From: Paraburkholderia sp. BCC1886
GTDB lineage: Bacteria; Pseudomonadota; Gammaproteobacteria; Burkholderiales; Burkholderiaceae
Length of the DNA: 64,000 nucleotides
NCBI RefSeq assembly: GCF_900996245.1
Contig: NZ_CAAJGK010000033.1
Location: 62,001-126,000, forward strand
Direction of reading: 5' to 3'
The position numbers and the translations under genes are program-made. The notes under the pieces were generated by a model. That model was not told the DNA's origin, did no database searches, and saw only the letters and a list, made by a program, of their open reading frames with translations. Of this stretch, positions 26,278 to 35,260 are shown in pieces; position 1 is the stretch's first letter; the number at the start of each line of letters is the position of its first letter.

Positions 26278-27885
26278 TTACTGCTTCTTAAGGTCGCGAT
26301 ACGACACGAGGTCGTTGATCGGACCCACTTCGAGTCCCGTCACGCCCGGCCGCGCGGCGACTTGCGAAACCTGCTGGAACATGATCACGAAGGGGGAGTT
26401 AGCCAGCACCTGCTTCTGCATCGTCTGATACAGTTCGGCGCGCTTCGCGGTCGACGATTCGGCAAGCGCCGTGTTGGTCTCCTTCGTCAGATCGGGGATG
26501 TCCCACGAGTTGCGCCAGGCGAGCATCTTGTAGGCGGATTTATCGGAGTTGTCCGGATTCCACGTGAAGCCCTGCGCATTGCTGTGCGGGTCGATGTAGT
26601 CGGCCGACCATTCGCCGATATAGATGTCGTGCGAGCGCGAACGATACTTGGCGAGTGTCTGCTTGTTGTCGCCCGGGATCATCTGAACCTTGATACCGGC
26701 CTGGGCGAGATTGGCCTGCACGGCCTCGGCAATTTCGCCGTACGGGTAGCCGTTGCGCACATCCATCGTCACGGAGAAGCCATTTGGAAGCCCGGCTTTT
26801 GCCAGCAATGCTTTGGCTTTGGCGACGTTCTGCTGGTAGGGGTTCGTGTTCAGTGCGCCGAGAAAGCCTTCGGGAAGGAAGGTTTCGTGCACCTTGTAGG
26901 TGGTCTTCGCGACATTGCTCTGAATGCCGTTGTAGTCGATCAGCCACTTCATGGCCTGCTGGACGTCCGGTTTGGCCAGATTCGGATTCTTGACGTTCAG
27001 GCCGAGGTAGAGCAGCGTCGCCTGCGGCACGGCGCTCACGCGCGCCTTGCCGGACTTCGTCAATGCGACAAGATCGTCCGGGCTCAGGTTGCGCGCCACG
27101 TCGACATCGCCGTTCTCGAGCAGCAGGCGCTGGCTCGATGCTTCCGGCACGTGACGCAACACGATGCGCTTCATGGCAAGCGGTACGCGATAGCCGTCGA
27201 AACGCTGCAGCACGATGCTGTCGTTGGCCGTCCACTTCACCAGCTTGTAGGCGCCGGAACCCGCCTCGTTGGTGCGCAGCCAGTCGTTGCCGAAGTCATT
27301 GCCTTTCTGGTGAGAAAGCAGCAACTGCCTGTCTACTACCGATGCAGGCCACGCGCCGAGCACGTTCAGCACGAACGTCGGCGCGTATTTCTGGTCCGTC
27401 GTCACACTGACCGTCGTGTCGTCGATCTTCTTCACGTTATTGAGCACGTTCTCTCTGGTAAGGCCGATACCCTGCAGCACCGCAGCCGCCCCTTTGTCGA
27501 GCAGGACCGTGCGCTGGATCGACCAGGCGACGTCGTCGGCGCTCAACGGGTTGCCCGAGTGGAACTTGAGGCCGGAGTGAATCTTGAACGTGAAAGTGAG
27601 TCCGTCGGGACTGACGCTCCAGGATTGCGCGACATCGCCGTTGAACTTCGAGGGGTCTTTCAGATCGACGCGCACCAGCCGGTCGTAGGTATTCGCCACG
27701 TATTCTTCGGGCACCAGCTCGTAGACTTCGCCGGGATCGAGCGTCGTGAATTCGTCGAGGAAGGTCGCCATGACGAACATGTCTTTGGGCGTCGCCGCGG
27801 CGGCAGGACCGGCCATCGTGAACGTCAGGGTCGAGGCGGCGACGATCGCTGCTGCCGCCAGCGCATTGCGCAGTACCAGTTTCAT
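26278..27885 (-). CDS. ddpA: D,D-dipeptide ABC transporter periplasmic binding protein DdpA
   Basis: A 535-residue solute-binding protein of the DppA/OppA family. The N-terminus is a signal peptide ending AGPAAAA, and the family signature VAQSWSVSPDGLTFTFKIHS follows in the N-lobe. It should bind peptides in the periplasm and deliver them to DdpBC. Position directly between ddpX and ddpB is the E. coli ddp order. Ligand choice (D-Ala-D-Ala against other peptides) is inferred from ddpX. Confidence 0.86.
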   Translation of the reverse strand: MKLVLRNALAAAAIVAASTLTFTMAGPAAAATPKDMFVMATFLDEFTTLDPGEVYELVPEEYVANTYDRLVRVDLKDPSKFNGDVAQSWSVSPDGLTFTFKIHSGLKFHSGNPLSADDVAWSIQRTVLLDKGAAAVLQGIGLTRENVLNNVKKIDDTTVSVTTDQKYAPTFVLNVLGAWPASVVDRQLLLSHQKGNDFGNDWLRTNEAGSGAYKLVKWTANDSIVLQRFDGYRVPLAMKRIVLRHVPEASSQRLLLENGDVDVARNLSPDDLVALTKSGKARVSAVPQATLLYLGLNVKNPNLAKPDVQQAMKWLIDYNGIQSNVAKTTYKVHETFLPEGFLGALNTNPYQQNVAKAKALLAKAGLPNGFSVTMDVRNGYPYGEIAEAVQANLAQAGIKVQMIPGDNKQTLAKYRSRSHDIYIGEWSADYIDPHSNAQGFTWNPDNSDKSAYKMLAWRNSWDIPDLTKETNTALAESSTAKRAELYQTMQKQVLANSPFVIMFQQVSQVAARPGVTGLEVGPINDLVSYRDLKKQ

Positions 27886-27948
27886 ACTCGCTCCATAAGG
27901 AATGGGGAGAGACTGCCGGGGAACAAGGAATGAGAATATCGGAAGCTG

Positions 27949-28512
27949 CTACATGAGGCGTAACGGGCCGCTGTCGGCGTTGTCGATCAGAGGCAGCGCC
28001 TGCGAGCCTGGCAACTCGTAATGCCACCATTCGCTCGCAATGTGCGTGAAACCGGCGGCGTACATGATGCCGAGCAGTAATAGACGGTTGCGCTGCACGT
28101 GCCCGGGCAGGCCGGGATGGAAGTGCTCGGAGTCGATCGTCATGGCGTCGAAGCCGGTGCCCATGTCGAGTTCGTTGCCATCGGCATCGAGCAGCGTCAG
28201 GTCGATTGCGGTGCCGCGGCTATGGTTGGAACCGCGACCAGGCTCGGCAACGTAGGTGGAATCCGGCAGGAAGTCCCACAACGCCTGCTGTGCCTGCGGT
28301 GGACGGTAGGCGTCGAAGATGCGCAGCGTCAGACCGGCGTTGCGGGCAATCGTGACCGCCTTGCGTAAAGCGGATTCGGCGGGTTCGAGCAACAGGCAGT
28401 GCGCCGTTCTGTAGATAGGCTTGCCGGTCAGGTTGCGATCGGTGGCGTAGACAAGGTCGATGTCGACGCCGTGCGTGGCGGGCGTGATTTCAATCAGTCG
28501 CGGTTCTGTCAT
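27949..28512 (-). CDS. ddpX: D-alanyl-D-alanine dipeptidase DdpX (VanX-like)
   Basis: A 187-residue zinc dipeptidase that cleaves D-Ala-D-Ala, in E. coli to use cell-wall-derived dipeptide as a carbon and nitrogen source. All VanX/DdpX residues are visible: the arginine in AYRPP (R70), zinc ligands H97 and D104 in SNHSRGTAID, catalytic E161 and zinc ligand H164 in EWWH. The ATG at 28512 gives the length of E. coli DdpX (193); longer alternatives start with TTG. No clear ribosome site precedes it. It is the first gene of the ddpX-ABCDF operon. No vanH or vanA partner is present, so this is scavenging, not glycopeptide resistance. Confidence 0.9.
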   Translation of the reverse strand: MTEPRLIEITPATHGVDIDLVYATDRNLTGKPIYRTAHCLLLEPAESALRKAVTIARNAGLTLRIFDAYRPPQAQQALWDFLPDSTYVAEPGRGSNHSRGTAIDLTLLDADGNELDMGTGFDAMTIDSEHFHPGLPGHVQRNRLLLLGIMYAAGFTHIASEWWHYELPGSQALPLIDNADSGPLRLM

Positions 28513-28693
28513 GGAGGGCGCGGGGGATATCCATTCAATGAAAGACGGTGGCGCGCGAAGCGGTTCGATTCGGCCGGGCCTTTCGACCTGTCCGATTCTC
28601 GTCAACCAAAAAAAGACATGCCAGCCCCGTCACGCTGACTCGCAGTCGGGCACTGCAGCGCAGCGTCACTGAAGCGTATCGAAGTATAAACAG

Positions 28694-28730
28694 GAACGCG
28701 AGGACCGCGTCGTGGCGATGCCTCGCGTTC
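28694..28730 (-). terminator. Stem-loop between the TonB receptor and ddpX
   Basis: GAACGCGAGG (28694-28703) and CCTCGCGTTC (28721-28730) form a perfect 10-bp stem with a 17-base loop. It lies 80 bases downstream of the TonB receptor stop and upstream of ddpX. The T-run is good on the plus strand (TTTT) and poor on the minus strand (CTGTTTA), so termination of the receptor transcript is plausible but not certain. Confidence 0.6.
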
Positions 28731-28809
28731 TTTTGCTGTCAGCACCCCGTACCTCACCGATTTTGCTTGTCGAGTGGGCGGGAACGGGGTCGGCAGCGGC
28801 TAGCTGCAA

Positions 28810-31032
28810 TCAGAAATCGACCTGCGCCGAAACCAGCACCGTGCGCGGCGACGCATTCGTGACGTAGGTGCCTTGCTGGATCCAGTAGCGGCTGCCGAAC
28901 AGATTCTCGATGTTCGCGCGCAACACGACGTCCTTGCTGGCGACCCGCGTGGTGTAGCGCAGACCGACGTCGTAACGCGTCCATGCCGGCAGACGCAGGG
29001 CGTCGCTCGAATCGTAGTATTGCGCGCCCGTGTGGATCATCCGGCCGTTGACGCTCAGGCCCGGTACCCATGGCAGGTCGTAATCCGCGCCGAGGTTGAA
29101 GGCGAATTTCGGCACGCCGCCCGGGTCGTTGCCGTCCTGCGTGCCGCCCGCGGTGCCCGACACCTTCGGATCGTAGAACGTCGCGCTCGCCATCAGACGC
29201 AGGCCACGATAGACCTCGCCGTAACCGGAAAGCTCGAGGCCGCGCACGCGGGTGCGGCCGTTATAGCCATACACGTTGGTCGTCGGATCGGTGACGGCGT
29301 TCGGTTGCGCGATCTGGAAGACCGACACCGAGGTCAGCACGCGGCCCCAGTCCGCCTTGACGCCTGCTTCGTACTGGTTCGACTTGTACGGTGCGAAGGC
29401 CTGTCCGGCGTTCGCGGTGCCGAAGGGCGCCGTGCTGCCGTTCGTGAGACCCGAGGTGAAGTTGCCGTACACGGAAATGTTCGACCAGGGCTTCACGACG
29501 ATGCCGGCCAGCGGCGTGATCGCCTGCTGGTCGATGGTGCTCGACTGGGCGCCGGTGATCGGATCGTAATTGTCCTGCCCGATCGTCTGACGACGGAAGC
29601 CGCCCGTGATCAGCAGCCGGTCGTTGAAGAACGACATTGTGTCGATGACCTGCTGGCTGTTCAGCCGCGTCTGGCTGCTGCGGCCCATGTCCCCACGCGA
29701 GACGTCGACCGGCGCGAGCGGAGTCGGTGTGTACAGATTCGACGGCACCGTATCCGTATTCAGCGCGTAGAAGTAGCCGATTTCCTGGTTCAGGCTCGTC
29801 ACGCCGGTGACCAGCGTGTGCTTGACACCGAAGGTATCGAAGTGGAAACGCAAGCCCGCGTCTACGGTCTTCGTACGCGTGTACTGGTCATAGTAGCCGT
29901 TGGCCACGTCGAACGCGCCTGCGTTGTTCATGTCTCCCGCGTACGGGAAGTTCTGTGCCGAGGTGCCGTAGTGTTCGCCCGCGGCGCCATAGACGGTCAC
30001 GTACTGGTTGATGTCGTACTCGGCGCGCGTCATCACGGCCGTGTCGCGCAGCTTCAGCTTCGTGCCGGGGTACAGATTGTTGTAGGCGGACGGCACGGCA
30101 GGCACCGAGGTCGCCGTACCGAAGCCGATCTGCGAGCGGATCTCGTCGCTATTCTCCGAGACGTTGTACGCATCGAACGACCAGCGCAACTGCTTGCCGC
30201 GGTAGTCGAGCCCGATGGAGCTGTCGCCCTGCAACTGGTTGCCGTGCGCGATACCGGTCTGGCCGTCCTTGATTTCGCCGTTGAAGCGGATGCCCCACTG
30301 GCCTTCGTCGCCGAAGCGCCGGCCGATGTCCGCGTCCATGCCGAATTGTCCTTTCGACTGGTACAGAGCGGTGAGTCGCGTGAGTGGCGTATCGTCCGCG
30401 CGCTTGGTGACGATGTTGATCGCGCCGCCGACGCTACCGCCCGGACCCATGCCGTACTCGAGCGAGCCCGGACCCTGCAGCACTTCCACGCGTTCCAGCA
30501 GATTGACCGGCACCCGCGCGGCCGACACCATGCCGTACAGACCGTTCAGCGCGACGTCGGTTGCCTGCACGTCGAAGCCGCGAATCTGGAACACGTCGCC
30601 GAAGCCACCGCCGCTCTGCTCCGTGCGCACCGACGCGTTATTGATCACGATGTCGCCGATGGTGCGAGCCTGCGTGTCGTCGATCATCTGCTCGGTGTAA
30701 TTGGTCGTGCTGAACGGCTGGTTCATTACGTTCGACGTACCGAGCACACCGACGCTGCCGCCTCGCGCGACCTGTCCGCCCGCATACGGTGCGGGCAGAT
30801 CGCCGGGCGCTGCCGTTGCCTTGACGACCACGGCGGGCAATGCCTTGTCGGCGGATGGGGCGGAGGCTGTTCCCGACGCGGCGGCCTGCGTGGCGTCGCT
30901 GCCTGTCGCGGTCTGGGCATAAGCGCTGGCCTGCATCGCGGCGGCGGCAACGAGACCGACGAAGAGGCGGTCGACGGCAGAGTACACGGCAGTGCGCCGG
31001 CAGAGTTTCTGGTGTGCTTGTTGTTCGGACAT
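28810..31032 (-). CDS. TonB-dependent siderophore receptor
   Basis: A 740-residue outer membrane receptor. It has a signal peptide ending SAYAQ, a plug domain containing MIDDTQARTIGDIVINNASV, RGFDVQATDVALNGLYG and VEVLQGPGSLEYGMGPGG, then a 22-strand-type barrel ending VLVSAQVDF. These are the hallmarks of siderophore receptors (FhuE/FoxA-like). The ATG at 31032 is the start that gives a normal signal peptide; the open frame continues upstream without coding sense. A Fur-like repeat lies 63 bases upstream. No siderophore biosynthesis genes are nearby, so it may take up a foreign siderophore. Confidence 0.9.
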   Translation of the reverse strand: MSEQQAHQKLCRRTAVYSAVDRLFVGLVAAAAMQASAYAQTATGSDATQAAASGTASAPSADKALPAVVVKATAAPGDLPAPYAGGQVARGGSVGVLGTSNVMNQPFSTTNYTEQMIDDTQARTIGDIVINNASVRTEQSGGGFGDVFQIRGFDVQATDVALNGLYGMVSAARVPVNLLERVEVLQGPGSLEYGMGPGGSVGGAINIVTKRADDTPLTRLTALYQSKGQFGMDADIGRRFGDEGQWGIRFNGEIKDGQTGIAHGNQLQGDSSIGLDYRGKQLRWSFDAYNVSENSDEIRSQIGFGTATSVPAVPSAYNNLYPGTKLKLRDTAVMTRAEYDINQYVTVYGAAGEHYGTSAQNFPYAGDMNNAGAFDVANGYYDQYTRTKTVDAGLRFHFDTFGVKHTLVTGVTSLNQEIGYFYALNTDTVPSNLYTPTPLAPVDVSRGDMGRSSQTRLNSQQVIDTMSFFNDRLLITGGFRRQTIGQDNYDPITGAQSSTIDQQAITPLAGIVVKPWSNISVYGNFTSGLTNGSTAPFGTANAGQAFAPYKSNQYEAGVKADWGRVLTSVSVFQIAQPNAVTDPTTNVYGYNGRTRVRGLELSGYGEVYRGLRLMASATFYDPKVSGTAGGTQDGNDPGGVPKFAFNLGADYDLPWVPGLSVNGRMIHTGAQYYDSSDALRLPAWTRYDVGLRYTTRVASKDVVLRANIENLFGSRYWIQQGTYVTNASPRTVLVSAQVDF

Positions 31033-31585
31033 AAAACCTTGATCTGATCGGAGCGGAATGGCGAAACCAGGCATTTGCAAATATCCGTTGTGCGAATGCG
31101 AATTGTTCGCAATTGTAAGGGTCTCGATTAATTGGGCGGCATAAAATTTAGGTCTTTGTAAAGATTTGTTGTGGCAATGCGACGCGCGTGCAGAGCGGCG
31201 GGCGGTCGGGACAGGCTTGCTGCTGCTGGCTTGGCGGTGAATTTGGGGCGGGGTAGGCAGAGTCTGACGGCTATGAACGTCACGCCGAGAGCATGCACGA
31301 TTTCCGGAAGAAAGAAGGTCACGACGTAGATAACCGCGACGATGCCGCAGTACGCGAAACCTGGCAGCCAGACAAGTGGATTGCACAGAGTCTGCCAGGC
31401 TTTGCGATGAGCCGACGACGACCTGCCGCGCTGCTCTGGTGACCGACTCGCTGGGTCAGCCGCCGGTGACGTTCATCACCGGACAGTCGTCGTCATCGTC
31501 GAATAATCATCGGATTGCCGTGCGGCTTGGGATCACGCATCGGTTTTAGGCTGTTTCGTGAGCGGGCCGGTACGACGCCGGCCAT
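31033..31585. other. Intergenic region upstream of the TonB receptor
   Basis: About 550 bases between the receptor start and the 3' end of an HxlR gene. The first 90 bases hold the receptor promoter and a Fur-like site. A minus-strand frame open over about 31128-31470 encodes one strongly hydrophobic segment (around 31290-31385) resembling a transporter helix, with no start, ribosome site or recognisable family. It may be a decayed permease end. Nothing else stands out. Confidence 0.4.
31095..31113. promoter_or_regulatory. Putative Fur box upstream of the TonB receptor
   Basis: AATGCGAATTGTTCGCAAT reads as two 9-base arms around a central T with seven of nine pairs matching. It resembles the GAAT-ATTC core of Fur sites and is similar to the perfect palindrome upstream of the second receptor at 44042. 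It lies 63 bases before the receptor start, in the promoter region. Confidence 0.5.
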
Positions 31586-31948
31586 TTAAATTTCTTCAGC
31601 AGGCTCCAGGTCCGATTGACGGGACACGAAAAGGGGGCGGCCCTTGAGCCAGAGGCCGAAGTCGCGCATGACTTCGACAACTGGCTTGAGCCGTTCACCG
31701 TCGTCTGTGAGTCGATACTCCACTTTGACGGGGACCTCTGCAAAGACCGCCCGCTGGATCAGACCGGCTTGTTCTAGCGCCCGCAAATCGAGCGTCAACA
31801 TGCGCTGCGATATACCTGGCACATCACGACGAAGTTCATTAAAGCGTTTCGGACCGTCCACCAGATAAGACACCAGAAGCAAGCGCCATCGACCGCCTAG
31901 CAGACGCATTGCTTCTTCAATCGAACATCCCGTTGCAGTCTGTTTCAT
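31586..31948 (-). CDS. HxlR family transcriptional regulator
   Basis: A 120-residue winged-helix regulator with the HxlR core LLGGRWRLLLVSYLVDGPKR and RRDVPGISQRMLTLDLRALE. A cysteine near the N-terminus (residue 8) is at the position where redox-sensing HxlR proteins such as YodB and HypR carry their reactive thiol. It is divergent from a glutathione S-transferase gene with a 133-base gap that has a GGTA-N9-TACC element. It probably controls the transferase in response to electrophile or oxidative stress; that is inference from gene order and the cysteine. Confidence 0.85.
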   Translation of the reverse strand: MKQTATGCSIEEAMRLLGGRWRLLLVSYLVDGPKRFNELRRDVPGISQRMLTLDLRALEQAGLIQRAVFAEVPVKVEYRLTDDGERLKPVVEVMRDFGLWLKGRPLFVSRQSDLEPAEEI

Positions 31949-31960
31949 TGCTCAATCACC

Positions 31961-31977
31961 GGTATATTTTTTGTACC
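31961..31977. promoter_or_regulatory. Putative HxlR operator
   Basis: GGTATATTTTTTGTACC has outer GGTA and TACC arms around an AT-rich centre. It is 12 bases upstream of the HxlR start and 105 bases upstream of the transferase start. The form fits small winged-helix dimer sites of the HxlR/YodB kind. Confidence 0.35.
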
Positions 31978-32081
31978 TATATCACAAACTTCTGCCTTCT
32001 TCTTTTTCCAGGCTTTGCACGCGATACTCCCTCGGCGTTGCTCGTAAGTTGAGCCGGTCTAATCATCGAGGGAAAAACTGC

Positions 32082-32717
32082 ATGAAGCTTTATCACGCGC
32101 CCGGAAGCTGTTCACAGGCAATCTGCATCGTACTGCAAGAGACAGGGTTGAATGCCGAGATCGTCACGGTCGACGCGCGCCGGCATTTATTGCCAGACCG
32201 TACGAGCTTCTACGAGGTGTCCGATCTTGGTTATGTTCCGCTATTACAACTGGAGGACGGCACGTTTCTACGTGAGGGTACTGTTATCGCGCAGTACCTT
32301 GCGGACAAGTCTCCCGAATCACAACTAGCGCCCGCTCATGGTTCGATCGAGCGTTACAGGCTGCTTGAATGGCTCAACTTCCTGAGCACGGAGATTCATA
32401 AGGGCTTCATTCCGCTGCTTTATGCGGTGGCTGCAGGAAAGTGGGTCGATACAGCCGGGCCAAAGCTTCAAAGCAGATTTGGCTGGATTGACAGTCAACT
32501 GGCAGGCAAGCGGTTTCTGATGGGGGACAACTTCACGATTGCCGATGCCTACCTTTTCGCATTGACAGGCTGGGGCACCGCTTCATGGATGAAATCGGTC
32601 TACAACGCGAATATCGATCTCAGTGCGTACCTTCACGTGCGGGAGTGGTATGAGCTGGTCAGGGAGAGACCTGCTGTTCAGCAAGTCTTGCAGGAAGATG
32701 GTTTGCTGGCACTGTGA
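32082..32717 (+). CDS. Glutathione S-transferase family protein
   Basis: A 211-residue cytosolic glutathione transferase. The N-terminal thioredoxin-like domain starts KLYHAPGSCSQAICIVLQET, with the YVPLLQLEDGTFLREGTVIA segment giving the cis-proline and glutathione-contact region, and an all-helical C-terminal domain with NFTIADAYLFAL. The S/C-rich PGSCSQ motif suggests a beta-class enzyme (GstA-like), common in proteobacteria. The ATG at 32082 follows GAGGGA by nine bases. It is divergent from and probably controlled by the HxlR regulator. Confidence 0.88.
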   Translation: MKLYHAPGSCSQAICIVLQETGLNAEIVTVDARRHLLPDRTSFYEVSDLGYVPLLQLEDGTFLREGTVIAQYLADKSPESQLAPAHGSIERYRLLEWLNFLSTEIHKGFIPLLYAVAAGKWVDTAGPKLQSRFGWIDSQLAGKRFLMGDNFTIADAYLFALTGWGTASWMKSVYNANIDLSAYLHVREWYELVRERPAVQQVLQEDGLLAL

Positions 32718-32787
32718 AGTCACGTACACCGCGTGAGATACGCGCGGTGCGCTGGAGATTAGGGTGTAACTTCGTGCCCGCGCGACC

Positions 32788-33342
32788 TCAATCGTACATC
32801 TTGAGTACTGCCGCAAGTGCTCCTCCGATTATCCGGTCCGACAGAACCGGGTCCTTCACTGCGCGAGCGAGCGCGATCGAGCCGACCCAGGTGCTGAAAA
32901 TCATCACCGCTCTTTCCTGAGCGTCATCCGCCTCGGGCAACGACTGTGCGAGCAGATCGATGATTCCGCTGACTCGTTGAGTGAATACTTCGCGGGTTGC
33001 ATCGGGAGCGCGTGCTACATCGTTGACCAACGCTGAAATTGGACACCCTCGACCGAGGTTGTTCCGATGACTCGTCGACACATAGGTGCTTGCCGCGCGC
33101 TGCGGTTCCGTTCTGAGCGCGTCCTGAATATGCTCGATGTCCCGCAGCGCGAGGATAAAAGCCTCCGTCACGAGCGCATCGCGAGATTCGAAATGCTTGT
33201 AGAAGCCGCCGACGGTTAGACCGGCTTCATTCATGATGTCGCCGACGCTAATTCCGTCGATACCGCGCTCGCGGAAACGGCGTGCCGCGACCTCACCGAT
33301 CCGTTGGTGCGTGGCCTGTTTATCAGCTTGTGAGTGTCCCAT
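32788..33342 (-). CDS. TetR family transcriptional regulator
   Basis: A 184-residue TetR regulator. The helix-turn-helix is at about residues 12-55, with the segment ISVGDIMNEAGLTVGGFYKHF, typical of the NemR/AcuR-like subgroup with the GGFYKHF motif. The C-terminal domain contains a GCPISALVNDVA segment with a cysteine also seen in TetR proteins that respond to electrophiles. It is 34 bases downstream of a GNAT gene on the same strand. Its target may be the NmrA-like reductase or hydrolases nearby, but nothing in the sequence fixes this. Confidence 0.87.
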   Translation of the reverse strand: MGHSQADKQATHQRIGEVAARRFRERGIDGISVGDIMNEAGLTVGGFYKHFESRDALVTEAFILALRDIEHIQDALRTEPQRAASTYVSTSHRNNLGRGCPISALVNDVARAPDATREVFTQRVSGIIDLLAQSLPEADDAQERAVMIFSTWVGSIALARAVKDPVLSDRIIGGALAAVLKMYD

Positions 33343-33376
33343 TTTTTTTCCGAAGATGCGTTGTCCCGCGATTCGA

Positions 33377-34093
33377 TCAGCTCGCGTTAGCCGACGACGT
33401 CACGATGGCCGTTAAATGCAGGGTTCTGGAAACACGAAAGCCGATTTCCCGATACAGTCGAACGGCGCCCACATTGCTGATGAACACATGAAGAAACGGT
33501 ATCTTGTTGCGTTCCTGAATGGTTGCCGACAGATGCTCCATCAGCAGCCGACCCAGTCCCCGACCACGCCACTCCGGGTGCGTGCACACGGCGCTGATTT
33601 CGACGTATTGGCCGGCAGTCATTCTTTCGCCCGCCATCGCTACCAGCTCGCCGCGCTCCCTGATACCGAAGAAGTGGCCCAGTTCGTTCGTGCGGGCGCT
33701 GAATGGTCCAGGTTCGGCGAGCCCGGCGAGCCGGAGCATATCAGCAGCGTTGTCGACGCCGAGTCGCACGATCCGCCGATCGGACGACTCGGCAAATCCG
33801 CGGGTAGCAACCATCTGGTTTGCCACTGCTTCGCGCACTATGTCGAAGCCGGGCGGCAAGTCCGGTTTCTCCTCCGTGAAGAACGAAAGACGCTGCGCTG
33901 GCTGAAGCATCGCTGCAACCTGTGAGACGCTCTGCGCATCGTAATGTTGCGCGGCCCCGAACGGTGCAAATTCCGGGTGATACCGGGCCGCGCCTGCGCG
34001 GCGCTCTACAAAGGCTTCAGGCGCCTCGGTCAGCGCGATCCATACGGGATTCACCAGATATTCTTCAGTTGCCACTTCACTGGAGGACTGCAT
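33377..34093 (-). CDS. GNAT family N-acetyltransferase
   Basis: A 238-residue acetyltransferase with the GNAT acetyl-CoA loop in the C-terminal half: VCTHPEWRGRGLGRLLMEHL, which contains the R/Q-x-x-G-x-G/A signature as RGRGLG, followed by FLHVFISNVGAVRLYREIGF. The N-terminal half is less conserved and may be a second, degenerate GNAT-like domain. The acceptor substrate is unknown. It lies between the NmrA-like gene and TetR gene, all on the same strand, and could be in one transcript. Confidence 0.82.
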   Translation of the reverse strand: MQSSSEVATEEYLVNPVWIALTEAPEAFVERRAGAARYHPEFAPFGAAQHYDAQSVSQVAAMLQPAQRLSFFTEEKPDLPPGFDIVREAVANQMVATRGFAESSDRRIVRLGVDNAADMLRLAGLAEPGPFSARTNELGHFFGIRERGELVAMAGERMTAGQYVEISAVCTHPEWRGRGLGRLLMEHLSATIQERNKIPFLHVFISNVGAVRLYREIGFRVSRTLHLTAIVTSSANAS

Positions 34094-34137
34094 GACAAGC
34101 TCCTGTTGTATTCGTCTTCCTGGCCAGGAAACGGTGT

Positions 34138-35019
34138 TCAGGCGAACAGCGCCGCGTGATTCCTGATGAATGTTTTGACCGTCATCGGCGCAGTACCGGT
34201 CAATTCCTCAATGAAAGAATTGGTGCCTGCAAAGATGCCTGTCTGGTAATCGACTGCAACCGACAGCAGATGCTGCGCGAAGGTGTCGCTAAATTTTGCA
34301 TCGGTGGCGAGGCGCTGTCTGAACATGTCGAGATCGACAGGTTGATAGGTCACCGTTCTTCCGAGTGCCTCGCTCATCTCTGCCGCGATCTCATGGTGGT
34401 TCATCTCGACCGGCCCGTACAGCGAATAGACCTTGCCTGCATGCGGTACCGGATTGCGGAGGATGGCGGCAATCACGCGACCCTGATCTTCGGCTGCGAT
34501 CGGCGCGTGCCGCCCATCGCCAAACGGAAGGCGCAACACGCCGTCCTTCTTGATGCTCGCAACCTGGCCCGGATAGGTCAGCCATTGCGCGAAGAACGTG
34601 GGGCGAAGATGCGTGACCGGCGTACCGGCCCAGTCGAAGACCCGCTCCGAGATCCAGTGGTCTCGCGCGGCATGACTTTTCGCTTCACGACGGGCCGAAA
34701 TTTGCGACATGTTCACGATGGATTCGATCCCGGTCTCGCGGGCCGCTTGTGCGAAGGAAGCGCTGGCCGCGATACCGCCTGCCTCGATCGGATAAACGAA
34801 ATACGCCGATGAGATGCCCTGAAGCGCGCGTGAGACATCGTCGATATCGGAGAGATCGCCAATCAGCACCTCGACGCCTTGCGCGCGCAGTCGTTCTGAG
34901 CGGGCATCTTCGCGTCGTACCAGGGTCCGAACCTGTTCGCCCGCAGCCAGAAGGGCCGTTGTCGCGGCTCCGCCCGTGTCGCCCGTCGCGCCTGCGATAA
35001 AGAATTGTCGTGAAGTCAT
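34138..35019 (-). CDS. NmrA-like NAD(P)-binding protein (atypical SDR)
   Basis: A 293-residue Rossmann-fold protein. The dinucleotide motif is FIAGATGDTGGAATTALLAA near the N-terminus (GxTGxTG), followed by acidic VLIGDLSD, as in the NmrA/HSCARG and quinone oxidoreductase 2 (QOR2) branch of atypical SDRs. The canonical YxxxK is absent, as expected for this branch. Members act as NADP sensors or as quinone reductases. It is transcribed toward the GNAT and TetR genes, with 44 bases to the GNAT start. Confidence 0.83.
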   Translation of the reverse strand: MTSRQFFIAGATGDTGGAATTALLAAGEQVRTLVRREDARSERLRAQGVEVLIGDLSDIDDVSRALQGISSAYFVYPIEAGGIAASASFAQAARETGIESIVNMSQISARREAKSHAARDHWISERVFDWAGTPVTHLRPTFFAQWLTYPGQVASIKKDGVLRLPFGDGRHAPIAAEDQGRVIAAILRNPVPHAGKVYSLYGPVEMNHHEIAAEMSEALGRTVTYQPVDLDMFRQRLATDAKFSDTFAQHLLSVAVDYQTGIFAGTNSFIEELTGTAPMTVKTFIRNHAALFA

Positions 35020-35032
35020 GTGTAAGCTCCGC

Positions 35033-35044
35033 TCAGTTCACTGA
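35033..35044. promoter_or_regulatory. Short palindrome upstream of the NmrA-like gene
   Basis: TCAGTTCACTGA is two perfect 5-bp arms around TC, 14 bases upstream of the NmrA-like ATG. It is short, so chance is possible, but the position suits an operator, perhaps for the TetR protein two genes downstream. Confidence 0.25.
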
Positions 35045-35260
35045 ATGGGACGGTAATGAATGCACCGTCACCGGATGTGAAGTGGAGTGTAGTCGTAATC
35101 CTGAGCGAGGATTGATGAGGAATCTCGTACCAGTCTTTTGCAGAATGCGGCTCTCGACGCGGGAGGTTAGCCCGTTAAGCTGCGTTTGCGAACCCACGCT
35201 GCAAATGCAATCGAAGCCCCCGTTTTTCGCAACGACCGCCTCCCGGAGAATGCTCCTGCC

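Noticed and set aside
25405..27933. An 842-codon open frame on the plus strand
   Set aside because: It lies antisense to ddpB and ddpA, which have clear signal peptide, permease and binding-protein motifs. The composition is what reverse-strand frames give in GC-rich genes (R, H, D rich), with no domain.
27949..28512. VanX-type vancomycin resistance
   Set aside because: There is no vanH, vanA or vanS/vanR nearby and the gene is in a dipeptide-import operon; scavenging is the simpler reading.
28873..31047. A 724-codon plus-strand open frame
   Set aside because: It is antisense to the TonB receptor, which has all family motifs. The frame has low-complexity composition and no ribosome site.
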